This document shows, piece after piece, positions 16,570 to 25,090 of a stretch of DNA of 64,000 nucleotides. Location of the stretch: assembly GCA_965237625.1 (NCBI GenBank), contig CBDEGD010000023.1:124001-188000 (forward strand). Direction: 5' to 3'. Position 1 is the first letter of the stretch, and each line of letters begins with the position of its first letter. The notes below the pieces were generated by a model. It saw only the letters and a list, made by a program, of their open reading frames with translations. It had not been told where the DNA came from and did no database searches. Position numbers and translations under genes: made by a program. The DNA is from JABDIP01 sp965237625. GTDB taxonomy: Bacteria > Pseudomonadota > Alphaproteobacteria > DSM-16000 > Inquilinaceae.

Positions 16570-16660
16570 GCCCGATCCTCACACTTCAACAGGCTCAGCA
16601 TGAGGATCTTGTTCACCGCCAAAAGGCCCTCATGCTGAGCCTGTCGAAGTATGCGGGCCG
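16570..16660. repeat. REP-type palindromic element (CTTCGACAGGCTCAGCATGAGG family)
   Basis: Two inverted arms, CTTCAACAGGCTCAGCATGAGG-like at about 16584-16606 and its complement at about 16630-16650, bordered by GGCCCG/CGGGCC, enclose a short AT-richer loop. A second, longer copy is at 46821-46961. Repeats with this core are widespread in alphaproteobacterial genomes. It separates the TPR operon promoter region from the end of glcF. Confidence 0.75.
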
Positions 16661-16686
16661 GGCCACCGGAGCCCTGGCCGACAATT

Positions 16687-18033
16687 CTAAGCAGCAGCGG
16701 TCTTCCCGGACACATCCGCACGTTCGGCCGGGGCCAGCCCGGCCAGCGCCGGCGGTTTCGGCCCGCCGGTGGCCCAATCGAGCAGTTCCACCGTGTGAAC
16801 CACCGGGATCGTCGTGCCGGAGGCGATCTGGGTCATGCATCCGATATTGCCGGCGGCGATGACCTGCGGCCCGGTGCGCTCGATATTGGCCACCTTGCGA
16901 TCCCGGAGTTGGCCGGCGATCTCCGGCTGCAGGAGGTTATAGGTGCCGGCGGAGCCGCAGCACAAATGCGCCTCGGGCACGTCGGCCACGGTGAAGCCGG
17001 CGGATTTCAGCAGATCCTTCGGCTGGCCGCGGATGCGCTGACCATGCTGCAGGGAGCAGGCGGAATGATAGGCGATCCGGTGGCCGGTCTCGATCACCGG
17101 CGCAGCGAGGCCAAGCTCGGCCATGAACTCGCTGATATCCTGAGTTATGGCGGACACCTTGACAGCCCGGTCGGCCCACTCCGCATCCTCGCGCAGCATG
17201 AATCCGTATTCCTTGACCGTCGTGCCGCAGCCCGACGTGTTGATGATTACCGCATCCAGTCCGGCCCCGCCAAATTCCGCCATCTCGCCCGACCATGCGC
17301 CAACATTGGCCTTGGCGCTGCGATGGGAATCGTCCTCGCGGCCCATATGGTGGGTCAGCGCGCCGCAACAGCCGGCCCCCCGGGCAACCACCACCTCGAC
17401 GCCGTGCCGGGCCAGCAGCCGGGCGGTCGCTTCATTGATCTGCGGCGCCAGCACCGGCTGGGCGCAGCCATTCAGCAGCGCGACCCGCTTGCGGCGCGGC
17501 CCCTCGGCCGGGATCACTTGCGGCGTATCGATCGGGCTGCGACGGGCGATGCGGGCCGGCGCCAGGGCCAGCATTGCCTTCAAACGACCGGGCATCAGAG
17601 CTGCGAAAGGCCGGCCGAACCATGCCCCGATCAGCGCCAGCCGAAACCGCGAGCGGTTCGGCAGCATGAACGCCAACAATGCGCGCAGACCGCGATCGGC
17701 CCAGGGCCTCCGATGGGTGCGGTGGACATGGACCCGGGCGTGGTCGACCAGATGCATATAGTTCACGCCGGACGGGCAGGTGGTCATGCAGGACAGGCAG
17801 GACAGGCAGCGGTCCAGATGTTTCACTACGCTGGGCGGTGCCGGCCGGTCGTTCTCCAGCATATCCTTGATCAGGTAGATGCGGCCGCGCGGGCTATCCA
17901 ACTCGTCGCCCAGCAGCGCGTAGGTCGGGCATGTGGCCAGGCAGAACCCGCAATGCACGCAGTTGCGCAGGATCTTCTCGCTCTCCGCCACCGCCGCATC
18001 GGCGAGTTGGGCCAGGGTGAAGTTGGTCTGCAT
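16687..18033 (-). CDS. glcF: Glycolate oxidase iron-sulfur subunit GlcF
   Basis: A 448-residue subunit that carries electrons from the flavin subunits of glycolate oxidase toward the respiratory chain. Two 4Fe-4S ferredoxin motifs lie near the N-terminus (CVHCGFCLATCP and CLSCLSCMTTCP). Two CCG-type cysteine-rich domains follow, with GAGCCGALTHH and HLCCGSAGTYN. The length is somewhat above E. coli GlcF (about 407) because of a C-terminal tail. It is the last gene of the glcD-glcE-DUF393-glcF operon, 6 bp after the DUF393 gene. All cysteines expected for cluster binding are present. Confidence 0.92.
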   Translation of the reverse strand: MQTNFTLAQLADAAVAESEKILRNCVHCGFCLATCPTYALLGDELDSPRGRIYLIKDMLENDRPAPPSVVKHLDRCLSCLSCMTTCPSGVNYMHLVDHARVHVHRTHRRPWADRGLRALLAFMLPNRSRFRLALIGAWFGRPFAALMPGRLKAMLALAPARIARRSPIDTPQVIPAEGPRRKRVALLNGCAQPVLAPQINEATARLLARHGVEVVVARGAGCCGALTHHMGREDDSHRSAKANVGAWSGEMAEFGGAGLDAVIINTSGCGTTVKEYGFMLREDAEWADRAVKVSAITQDISEFMAELGLAAPVIETGHRIAYHSACSLQHGQRIRGQPKDLLKSAGFTVADVPEAHLCCGSAGTYNLLQPEIAGQLRDRKVANIERTGPQVIAAGNIGCMTQIASGTTIPVVHTVELLDWATGGPKPPALAGLAPAERADVSGKTAAA

Positions 18034-18039
18034 CGCCGT

Positions 18040-18507
18040 CTATCTCCCCTCTTCGCCCGCCGGTCCCGCCGGGTCGCGCCCGCCATCCCGATACCGATTC
18101 CATCGATACAAAGCCGGCGCCAGGAGACGGTCGTAGACAATCCGAGCCACCCAGCTAACCACCGGCGCCCGAACCATCCGGGCCAACCGGCGATGGCCGG
18201 GAAGCTCCGCCCAGATGACCGCAAAAGCGTCGACCCCGATATGGATCTGCCCGGCCTCGTCAATCACATGCAGGCGCTCTTTCACATCCTCCGGGTTGAG
18301 ACCCCACTCGGCCAGAATTCCAGGTTCTTGCGAAATGTCCCGCCAGCCGAGATCGCCATTTGTGCTCGCGTCGATGCGCTGGTAGCGGCGAATCTCCGGC
18401 CCGCAAACAGGGCAGGCGCCGTTGTAGAGAGTCGTTGGGCGCGGGGGCACGGTGCGAGGAGATATCCCGGGAACAGCGGAACCGTCCTTATCGCTCTGCG
18501 GTGCCAT
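18040..18507 (-). CDS. DUF393 (DCC family) thiol-disulfide-type protein
   Basis: A 155-residue protein with the DCC-family N-terminal motif LYNGACPVCGPEI, where the usual Asp of DxxCxxC is replaced by Asn. The CxxC pair is intact. The C-terminal half has a conserved-looking WARIVYDRLLAPALYRWNRYR region. The ATG at 18507 is used; earlier codons in the frame lie in glcE. The gene sits between glcE and glcF with gaps of only 14 and 6 bp, so it is made together with glycolate oxidase. A role in redox or cluster assembly of the complex is a speculation from position. Confidence 0.75.
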   Translation of the reverse strand: MAPQSDKDGSAVPGISPRTVPPRPTTLYNGACPVCGPEIRRYQRIDASTNGDLGWRDISQEPGILAEWGLNPEDVKERLHVIDEAGQIHIGVDAFAVIWAELPGHRRLARMVRAPVVSWVARIVYDRLLAPALYRWNRYRDGGRDPAGPAGEEGR

Positions 18508-18521
18508 ATCAAACAAACCGC

Positions 18522-19739
18522 CTAGACGCCCGCATACATGCGGCCGGGGTTGAGGATTCGTTTCGGGTCGAAGCTGTCCTTGACCCGGGCGGTCAGCGCA
18601 GCCAGCGGCGGCGCTTGCGGCTGGAAAACCTCGACGGCCGCACGAACCGCTTCCGATGCGCGGATCAGAGTTGCATGGCCGCCGCAGTCGGCGATCGCCG
18701 ACCGAACCGATTTGGCGCCGGCATCGTCGCTCGCCGCCAGAGAGACCCAGATCAAACCGCCGCCCCAATCGAAGAAATACTCTGCCGATGGCCCTCGGGC
18801 GATCGACGCGGCAACGGCGGGGCCCGATGCCGGCGGCACCGACAGTTTCCAGATATCACGGCCATCGCCGGCACCGGCAAAGGGCGCAACATCACCGATC
18901 TGCCGCCACAGGGCCCGCGACTCCTCATCGGCGATCGTGTGAGTCTGTCCGATGCCGGCAAGCGCCGCCTCAAGGCCCTTGGCGCGCGCCGTTACCGATG
19001 CGGCAAATCCCTCCAGCCGGATCGCCGTGACGGCGTCACCAGATTTCAGCTCCGCCATTCCGGCCGCCACGGCCGCCGGCAAATGGGCGGCGCCGGATAC
19101 GTCAAACGGGCTTTGCAGCGCCTCGATCAGGGCCCGAACCGCCTCCTCGTCGGCGAGGCCCGGCAGGGTCACGGTGAGGCTCACCTCCGGCGCCGGCAGC
19201 ACCTTGAAGGTCAGATCGGTGAAGGCACCAAGGGTTCCGTAGGCCCCCGTCATCAGCTTGCAGACATCGTACCCGGTGACGTTCTTGACCACCCGGCCGC
19301 CGGTCTTGAAGGCCTCGCCGCGCCCGCTGACGGCGTGCAATCCCAGAAGGTGGTCGCGCGCGGCGCCGGCCTTGATGCGGCGCGAACCGGCGAGGTTGCA
19401 CCCGAAGACGCCGCCGATGGTGGATTGGCCATTTGCACCACCGAGCAGCGGTCCCCAATCCGGCGGCTCGAAGGCCAGTTGCTGGTTCGCCGCGGTCAAC
19501 GTGGCCTCGATATCGGAGAGCCGTGTCCCCGGACCGGCCGACATCACCAACTCTTCGGGCTCGTGCAATCCGATGCCGGCCAGTTCGGACAGATCGAGCC
19601 CGTGATCGGCCTGGAACGGCCGGCCGAGCCCACGCTTGCTGCCGCCGCCAAGGATTTCGAGCGGAATCTCCTCGCTCACCGCCCAGCGCACGGCGTCGAG
19701 CGCCTGCTCGGCGGTGGTCGGCTTCAGGATGTCAGGCAT
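18522..19739 (-). CDS. glcE: Glycolate oxidase FAD-binding subunit GlcE
   Basis: A 405-residue FAD_binding_4 (PCMH-type) protein, the second flavin subunit of glycolate oxidase. The flavin-binding region is seen in LEILGGGSKRGLGRP, VMSAGPGTRLSDIEATL, and NGQSTIGGVFGCNLAGSRR; FKTGGRVVKNVTGYDVCKL is highly typical for GlcE. It follows glcD by 25 bp and precedes the DUF393 gene by 14 bp. The enzyme oxidises glycolate (and often D-lactate) to glyoxylate, the entry into the glycerate route supported by the genes at 10803-13528. Confidence 0.9.
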   Translation of the reverse strand: MPDILKPTTAEQALDAVRWAVSEEIPLEILGGGSKRGLGRPFQADHGLDLSELAGIGLHEPEELVMSAGPGTRLSDIEATLTAANQQLAFEPPDWGPLLGGANGQSTIGGVFGCNLAGSRRIKAGAARDHLLGLHAVSGRGEAFKTGGRVVKNVTGYDVCKLMTGAYGTLGAFTDLTFKVLPAPEVSLTVTLPGLADEEAVRALIEALQSPFDVSGAAHLPAAVAAGMAELKSGDAVTAIRLEGFAASVTARAKGLEAALAGIGQTHTIADEESRALWRQIGDVAPFAGAGDGRDIWKLSVPPASGPAVAASIARGPSAEYFFDWGGGLIWVSLAASDDAGAKSVRSAIADCGGHATLIRASEAVRAAVEVFQPQAPPLAALTARVKDSFDPKRILNPGRMYAGV

Positions 19740-19764
19740 CGGTGCGTGGGGTCTTCCGCATCGG

Positions 19765-21254
19765 CTAGAATCGCGGGATGTCGGGGTACGGGATCTGGCC
19801 CCGATGGATATGCATGCGTCCCATCTCCGCGCAGCGATGCAGCGTTGGAAACACCTTGCCGGGATTCAGCAGGCTCTCCGGATCGAAGGCGCATTTCACC
19901 CGCTGTTGCTGGTTCAGGTCGGCCTCGTTGAACTGAACCTCCATCAGGTCACGCTTCTCCACCCCGACACCGTGCTCCCCGGTCAGGACACCGCCGACTT
20001 CCACGCACAGTTTCAGGATATCGGAACCGAAGGCTTCGGCCTTGTCCAACTCGCCGGGTTTGTTGGCGTCGTACAGGATCAGCGGATGCAGATTGCCATC
20101 GCCGGCATGGAACACGTTGGCGACCCTCAGGCCGTATTGCTCCGACATCTCCGACATACGCTTCAGCACCTCCGGCAGTCGGCGGCGCGGGATGGTACCG
20201 TCCATGCAGTAATAGTCGGGGCTGATCCGTCCGACGGCCGGGAAGGCTGCCTTGCGCCCGGCCCAGAAGCTGAGCCGCTCTTCCTCGGATTCGCTGCGGC
20301 GGATCGACACCGCGCCGCACTCCCTGGCAATCGCCTCGACCCCGGTCGATAAGCAGATCGACTTCCTCAGCCGGGCCATCCAATTCCGCGATCAGCAATG
20401 CTTCCACGTCGAGAGGATAGCCGGCATGGACGAAGTCCTCGGCGGCATGGATCGCCGGCCGGTCCATCATCTCCAACCCGCCGGGAATGATGCCGGCGCC
20501 GATGATCCCGGCCACGCAATCGCCGCCGGCTTCCCGAGGACGCAAATCCAATCAGCAGGGCGCGCTGGGTCTCCGGCTTGCGCAGAATGCGGACAGTCAC
20601 CTCGGTAACCACGCCAAGCAGCCCCTCGGAGCCGGTCATCAGTCCCAGAAGATCGTAGGCCTCGGCATCCAGATGCTTGCCGCCCAGCCGGATGATCTCG
20701 CCATTGACCAGCACCATTTCCAGCCCGAGCAGGTTATTGGTCGTCAGGCCGTATTTCAGGCAATGCACGCCACCGGAATTTTCCGCCACATTGCCGCCGA
20801 TCGAACAGGCGATCTGACTGGACGGGTCGGGGGCATAGTAGAAGCCGTCTTGCTCGACCGCATGAGTGATCCCCAGATTGGTGACCCCGGGCTGGGTGCG
20901 CACGCAGCGGTTTTCGTAATCGATCTCCAGGATGCGGTTGAACTTGCCCAGGCCCAGCAGAATGCCGTCTTCCAGCGGCAGGGCGCCACCGGACAGCGAC
21001 GTGCCGGCGCCACGAGGCACCACCTTGATCCGGTTGTCGTTGCAATATTTGAGTACTCGGGAGACCTGTTCGACATCCGTCGGCAGAACGACGATCAGCG
21101 GTAACGCGCGATAGGCAGTCAGCCCATCGGATTCGAAAGCCCTAAGCTCATTTTTATCGACAATCACCCCTTCGCCGGGGACGATTGTTCGCAGCGCGTC
21201 GACAATCTCACGCCGCCGGGAGATCACCGATTGATCAAGCTCCGGCATTTTCAT
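19765..21254 (-). pseudogene. glcD: glcD, glycolate oxidase FAD subunit, interrupted by two +1 frameshifts
   Basis: The complete GlcD sequence is present but spread over three reading frames. The first part (from ATG 21254) has VVPRGAGTSLSGGALP, IACSIGGNVAENSGG and LMTGSEGLLGVVTEV. After LLIGFASS the frame must shift at the CCC run 20533-20535 (forward strand) to continue EAGGDCVAGIIGAG, GGLEMMDRPAI and ALLIAELDG. After VDLLIDR it must shift again at the CCCC run 20340-20343 to continue VEAIARECGA, RISPDYYCMDG, FHAGDGNLHP and TGEHGVGVEKR. Removing one base at each site gives about 495 residues, matching E. coli GlcD (499). glcE and glcF are intact, so either the operon has just lost function or the two G/C runs were over-called in sequencing. 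Confidence 0.85.
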
Positions 21255-21292
21255 CAGGATCAGCCTCGCTTCGGCCCGCGTCGCGCGCCAAG

Positions 21293-21303
21293 TGGTAATA
21301 CCA
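21293..21303. promoter_or_regulatory. FadR/GntR-type operator upstream of glcD
   Basis: TGGTAATACCA, 38 bp before the glcD start. The 16-base sequence CCAAGTGGTAATACCA (21288-21303) is identical to that before the FadR-type regulator at 1465, pointing to control of the glycolate operon by that protein or a close relative such as a GlcC-like regulator. Confidence 0.65.
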
Positions 21304-21386
21304 ATTTATCAGACGGAAAAACGTTGTCGAGGAAAACCCGAATTCCGTACTTCCAGGGATGAGTGCGGAAACGCCTGCAAGCCGGC

Positions 21387-21851
21387 TCACGCCGTCTCGA
21401 CATAAGCCTTTAGCCCATCGGTCATCAGCCACCGCCAGCCATCTTCCAGGCTCTTGGCGGTCTTGTCGGTCACATGGCCGAACACGGCGTCGGTGACCCG
21501 CAGCAGGGTCCCGCCTTCGCGGTCCTCCAGATGAAACTTGATCATGCTGGTGTTGGGCCCGCCCCAATCGGGAGCGGTATGCCCGACCAGATGCACCGAC
21601 ACGCCCGGATCGCACATCAGAACCGTGTACCAGAGCAAGCTCTTGCCGTTCCTGTGCTGCTCGATCAGCCGGCCACCGGCTTCCGCCTCGAGTTGGATGA
21701 CCGAGCCCTCTCCAACCATGTGAAAGTCCGGAAGCCACCAGGCATTGGTCTCCCCGGTCAGCGCTTGCCAGACCCTGTCCCGCGCACGGTCGATGGGGAT
21801 CTCCAGCTCGTAGATTGCCGCCCGTGTCTCCATGATCTTGGCGCCGGTCAT
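21387..21851 (-). CDS. AHSA1/SRPBCC-domain protein
   Basis: A 154-residue single-domain START-like (SRPBCC, AHSA1) protein. Typical features are the N-terminal strand IYELEIPIDRARDRVWQALT, the central GGRLIEQH, and the C-terminal helix KTAKSLEDGWRWLMTDGLKAY. Its ATG overlaps the stop of the ArsR regulator gene by 4 bp, the usual arsR-AHSA1 coupling in bacteria. These proteins bind hydrophobic ligands; specific function is unknown. The region 21255-21386 between this gene and glcD holds the glcD operator. Confidence 0.82.
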   Translation of the reverse strand: MTGAKIMETRAAIYELEIPIDRARDRVWQALTGETNAWWLPDFHMVGEGSVIQLEAEAGGRLIEQHRNGKSLLWYTVLMCDPGVSVHLVGHTAPDWGGPNTSMIKFHLEDREGGTLLRVTDAVFGHVTDKTAKSLEDGWRWLMTDGLKAYVETA

Positions 21852-22237
21852 GTTCCCATATCTCCCTTGTCATCGTCGCCGCAAGGCCGTGGCACCACCA
21901 ATCTCAACGGCTGCGGCCCTTCGGCCACCGCCTTAAGACGGGAAACCGCCGCGGCCAGGTGCTTCACATGGCGTCCGACCCAACGGTCGCAGACCTGCTG
22001 AATGGGCACCGGGTTCAAGTGGTTCCAGCGGGCTCTGCCGTCGCGGGTGGTCAGCACCAGATGAGCACGTTCCAGGATGTCGAGATGTTTCATCACCGCG
22101 GTCCGGCAGAGCCCGTCGAACAGCCCAACCAGTTCTCCGGTCGTGTGAGGGCGTTCCGCCAGCGTGTCCAGGATCGTCCGCCGGGTTCGGTCGGCCAATG
22201 CCTTCCAAACCAGCTCCGTGTCATCATTGCTCATCAT
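21848..22237 (-). CDS. ArsR-family winged-helix regulator
   Basis: A 129-residue regulator. The N-terminal winged helix matches the ArsR/SmtB group partnered with AHSA1 proteins (LVWKALADRTRRTILDTL, then TTGELVGLF and RTAVMKHLDILERAHLV), and the C-terminus is WVGRHVKHLAAAVSRLK. No metal-binding cysteine motif is seen, as is usual for the AHSA1-linked group. ATG 22237 (or 22234) lies inside a perfect inverted repeat at 22233-22258, suggesting tight autorepression. Longer starts in the same frame would read through that operator and are not favoured. It overlaps the AHSA1 gene by 4 bp. Confidence 0.84.
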   Translation of the reverse strand: MMSNDDTELVWKALADRTRRTILDTLAERPHTTGELVGLFDGLCRTAVMKHLDILERAHLVLTTRDGRARWNHLNPVPIQQVCDRWVGRHVKHLAAAVSRLKAVAEGPQPLRLVVPRPCGDDDKGDMGT

Positions 22238-22258
22238 GTCACCAATAAGTGACATGAT
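22233..22258. promoter_or_regulatory. Perfect 10-bp inverted repeat, likely ArsR operator
   Basis: Arms ATCATGTCAC (22233-22242) and GTGACATGAT (22249-22258) flank CAATAA. The palindrome covers the ArsR start codon and ribosome binding region, a placement expected for an autorepressor site. Confidence 0.7.
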
Positions 22259-22313
22259 CATGTGACCGATGCAACGACTCCAGTCAGCACCCTCGGCCGG
22301 GCTCCAGACATGC

Positions 22314-22339
22314 AAAAAGCCGCGCTCTGACGGCGCGGC
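22314..22339 (-). terminator. Rho-independent terminator after rpmJ
   Basis: On the reverse strand GCCGCGC (complement of 22333-22339) pairs with GCGCGGC (complement of 22319-22325) over a 7-base loop and is followed by TTTTT (complement of 22314-22318). It stands 57 bp after the rpmJ stop. Confidence 0.75.
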
Positions 22340-22395
22340 CTCGGCATTTGCCAACGATGAAACAGCCGCAGTCGAAGACCGCAGCCAGCAGGGAT

Positions 22396-22521
22396 CTACC
22401 CCTGGCGCGCCTTGAAGCGCGGGTTTTCCTTGTTGATCACGTAGATTCTGCCCTTACGGCGAACCACGCGACACGCCCGATGGCGCTTTTTCAACGTCTT
22501 CAGGGAGGAGACGACTTTCAT
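22396..22521 (-). CDS. rpmJ: 50S ribosomal protein L36 (type B, zinc-free form)
   Basis: A 41-codon gene. The product begins MKVVSSLKTLKKRHRACRV and ends ENPRFKARQG. It is the Cys-poor type of L36: only one cysteine remains of the CxxC...C...H zinc set, as usual for the L36 paralogue of many alphaproteobacteria. GGGAG (reverse strand) is weakly visible near the ATG, and a rho-independent terminator follows at 22314-22339. It is monocistronic. Confidence 0.92.
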   Translation of the reverse strand: MKVVSSLKTLKKRHRACRVVRRKGRIYVINKENPRFKARQG

Positions 22522-22928
22522 GATGGCCATCCAGCAAAAAACGGCCCCGCCACCGGCAGAGCCATAGACAATTTCGAACGCGGCGGAACATACGCAGGGC
22601 CGCCGGGCCTGTCAACGGCCACGCCGGTAACACCGCTTGGGGCAGAATTCATCGTACCGAGCCAAACCGCATAGATTCTCATTATTGGACTCATTTTAAA
22701 GTCTGATGATTGCAAAAACTCAAACTATACGTCGGGTTCATAGAAGCGCGTCCGTGCGGTGGGCCGAAATTTCACAACAATTCCGTGCATTAGACTATGG
22801 TTGATTAGAGAATCCGGGGCTTCCGGAAAGTTGGCCCGTAATTTGCTTGGTATATAAGTCCAGTTGATATCCGATGCGCAAGGGGCAGCCATGGGATTTC
22901 GATCCAGAGGCTAATATAGAGGGATTCG
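22522..22928. other. Intergenic region between rpmJ and the LuxR-type regulator
   Basis: About 400 bp of divergent upstream sequence. It is clearly richer in A and T from about 22670 onward than its surroundings. No conserved small ORF is supported. It must hold the rpmJ promoter (reverse) and the promoter of the regulator at 22929; no confident -35/-10 pair is assigned. Confidence 0.5.
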
Positions 22929-23639
22929 ATGCAAACGGCAGCCTTGGTTTATCGACCGCCCATTCCAACTCTTGACGAGCCGGCGAATTTTGCCGAGCGC
23001 CGTTCCACCACCGACAACCCCAAAGGCTTGCGCGTTTTGGTTGCAGGACAGTTCGACCTGCCGATCAAGGACATCACAAACCGGCTTTTGCGGGTGACGA
23101 GCCGCGCTGCCGCGCCCGATTTTCAAACCGTTTTGAACCTACTGCGCGACCTTCCCCATGTCGATCTTGTAATCCTCGAAGCGTCGCTACCGGGGTTTGA
23201 CGACGTTGAAGATCTTGGCAGGATTTGCACCCAGGCGGCCGGCACACCGGTTGTCGTCGTCTGCAATCGCGGCGAGCAAAAGAGGGCGGCGGATTTTCTA
23301 CGGGGCGGTGCGGCTGGCGTGATCCCGGGAGACTTTTCGGACGACGCCGTTGCCAGCGCCATTCAACTTATACTTTCCGGGCAGCGCTTTGCTCCGGCCG
23401 AATTGCTGATGGGGCCGGCCCAATCGGAAAACGGCCGCGGTGAGCTGATGGAGTTGCTTTCCAACAGGGAAGGTGAAGTGGCGCGGCTCATCGCGCAGGG
23501 TTGCCCGAACAAGGAAATCGCCTGCCGGCTTGGCCTGCAGGAGATCACGATCAAGGTCTATGCAAGTGCTGTCTTCCGCAAGCTCGGCGTACGCAATCGC
23601 ACTGCCGCCGCCGCGAGGCTTCTGGCGGAGGGCCTGTAA
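22929..23639 (+). CDS. LuxR/NarL-type regulator with a degenerate receiver domain
   Basis: A 236-residue protein. Residues about 34-155 resemble a response-regulator receiver, but the phosphoacceptor position is Glu (E84 in LVILEASLPGF) and the usual acidic pair after strand 1 is replaced (RVLVAGQF). The conserved Lys near strand 5 is Gly (VIPGDFS). It should therefore not be phosphorylated and may be locked in one state. Residues about 170-236 are a normal LuxR HTH (LSNREGEVARLIAQGCPNKEIA, then VFRKLGVRNRTAAA). GAGGGA precedes the ATG. No histidine kinase is nearby. Targets are unknown. Confidence 0.85.
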   Translation: MQTAALVYRPPIPTLDEPANFAERRSTTDNPKGLRVLVAGQFDLPIKDITNRLLRVTSRAAAPDFQTVLNLLRDLPHVDLVILEASLPGFDDVEDLGRICTQAAGTPVVVVCNRGEQKRAADFLRGGAAGVIPGDFSDDAVASAIQLILSGQRFAPAELLMGPAQSENGRGELMELLSNREGEVARLIAQGCPNKEIACRLGLQEITIKVYASAVFRKLGVRNRTAAAARLLAEGL

Positions 23640-23653
23640 AGCCCTCCCTCCGA

Positions 23654-25090
23654 TCAGCCGGGTAGCGTATAGGCGGTTTTCACCTGAGTGTAGAATTCCT
23701 TGGCATATCGCCCTTGTTCCCGCGGCCCGTAGCTTGAACCCTTCCTGCCCCCGAACGGCACATGATAGTCGACGCCGGCAGTCGGCAAATTGACCATCAC
23801 CATCCCGGCCTCGCTGTTCCGCTTGAAGTGGCTGGAGTATTTCAGCGAGCTGGTACAGATGCCCGCCGACAGGCCGTAGATCGTGTCGTTGGCGACGGCC
23901 AGCGCCTCCTCATAGTCGCGGACGCGAATGACCGTGGCGACCGGGCCGAAAATCTCCTCCCTGTTGATCCGCATGTCGTTTTGGGTCTCGGTAAAAAGCG
24001 CCGGCGCTAGGTAAAACCCTTCGGTCTCCCGATTGAGCCGCTCGCCGCCAATCAACTTGGCCCCTTCTCCGCGCCCGATATCCAGATAGGACAAGTCCTG
24101 ATCCAGCTGGCTCTGGTCCACGACCGGGCCGATCTGGGTGCCTTCTTTCAGCGCATGATCGACCGTGAGCCCAGCCATGGCGTCGTTCATGGCCGCGACG
24201 AAACGGTCATGGATTCCCTCGGTTACCACGATCCGCGAAGACGCGGTGCAGCGCTGTCCGGTTGAGAAGAATCCGCCATTGATGGCACAGGACACCGCCG
24301 TGCTTAGATCCGCATCGTCTAGAACGACCAGCGGGTTCTTGCCGCCCATTTCAAGCTGCACCCGTTTGCCGGCTTCCACCGCCTTGAGCGCGATGCCGCG
24401 GCCGGTGGCCACTGAACCGGTGAAGCTGACCGCATCGATAGCGGCATCGGACAAAAGGGCATCGCCGACCACCGAGCCCCGCCCCATCACCAGATTGAAC
24501 ACACCTTGGGGCACGCCGGCCTCCGCCATTATGTCGGCCAGCGCCCAGGCGCAGCCCGGCGTTAGATCGGCAGGCTTGAGGATCATGCAATTGCCGAATG
24601 CAAGTGCTGGCGCGATCTTCCAAGCTGGGATCGCTATGGGGAAATTCCAAGGGGTGATTGCCAGCGCGACACCCACCGGCTCGCGCGTGATCTCCACATC
24701 GACACCCGGGCGCACGGAGGCAAGCTTTTCCCCCTCGATCCGCAGCGCCTCGCCGGCGAAGAATCGGAAGATCTGGCCGGCCCGCGCGGCCTCGCTGATG
24801 CCCTCCGGCAATGTTTTGCCCTCCTCACGGGAGAGCAGACGACCCAGCTCCTGCTTGCGGGCCAGGATTGCCGTCCCGACACGGTCCAACAGATCGGACC
24901 GCTCTTGGATGGTCGTCATCGACCAAGCCGGAGAGGCCGCCCGGGCGGCTGCTGCCGCGGCGCCGGCCTGGGCGATATCGGCCCGGGCAAACTCGCCGAC
25001 CACGTCGGAAAGATCTGACGGGTTGACATTCTGGGCCGCCTCCGGCGCCTCAACCCATTCGCCGTCAATGTAGTTTGCGTGCAGCGACAT
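23654..25090 (-). CDS. NAD(P)-dependent aldehyde dehydrogenase (alpha-ketoglutarate semialdehyde dehydrogenase-like)
   Basis: A 478-residue ALDH. The oxyanion Asn region ITPWNFPIAIP, the general base in VQLEMGGKNP and the catalytic Cys in FFSTGQRCTASSR are all present, as are EIFGPVATV and the C-terminal PFGGRKGSSYGPREQG. The overall pattern resembles the 2,5-dioxopentanoate (alpha-ketoglutarate semialdehyde) group used in pentose and sugar-acid oxidation, but specificity is inference. The ATG at 25090 has GGAGG ten bases upstream and is favoured over 25099. The gene start overlaps the end of the GNAT gene by 26 bp, and the three genes from 26556 to 23654 probably form one operon. Confidence 0.85.
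   Translation of the reverse strand: MSLHANYIDGEWVEAPEAAQNVNPSDLSDVVGEFARADIAQAGAAAAAARAASPAWSMTTIQERSDLLDRVGTAILARKQELGRLLSREEGKTLPEGISEAARAGQIFRFFAGEALRIEGEKLASVRPGVDVEITREPVGVALAITPWNFPIAIPAWKIAPALAFGNCMILKPADLTPGCAWALADIMAEAGVPQGVFNLVMGRGSVVGDALLSDAAIDAVSFTGSVATGRGIALKAVEAGKRVQLEMGGKNPLVVLDDADLSTAVSCAINGGFFSTGQRCTASSRIVVTEGIHDRFVAAMNDAMAGLTVDHALKEGTQIGPVVDQSQLDQDLSYLDIGRGEGAKLIGGERLNRETEGFYLAPALFTETQNDMRINREEIFGPVATVIRVRDYEEALAVANDTIYGLSAGICTSSLKYSSHFKRNSEAGMVMVNLPTAGVDYHVPFGGRKGSSYGPREQGRYAKEFYTQVKTAYTLPG

Noticed and set aside
16651..18525. 624-codon forward open frame across glcF
   Set aside because: Antisense shadow of glcF and the DUF393 gene, which carry all expected cysteine motifs on the other strand.
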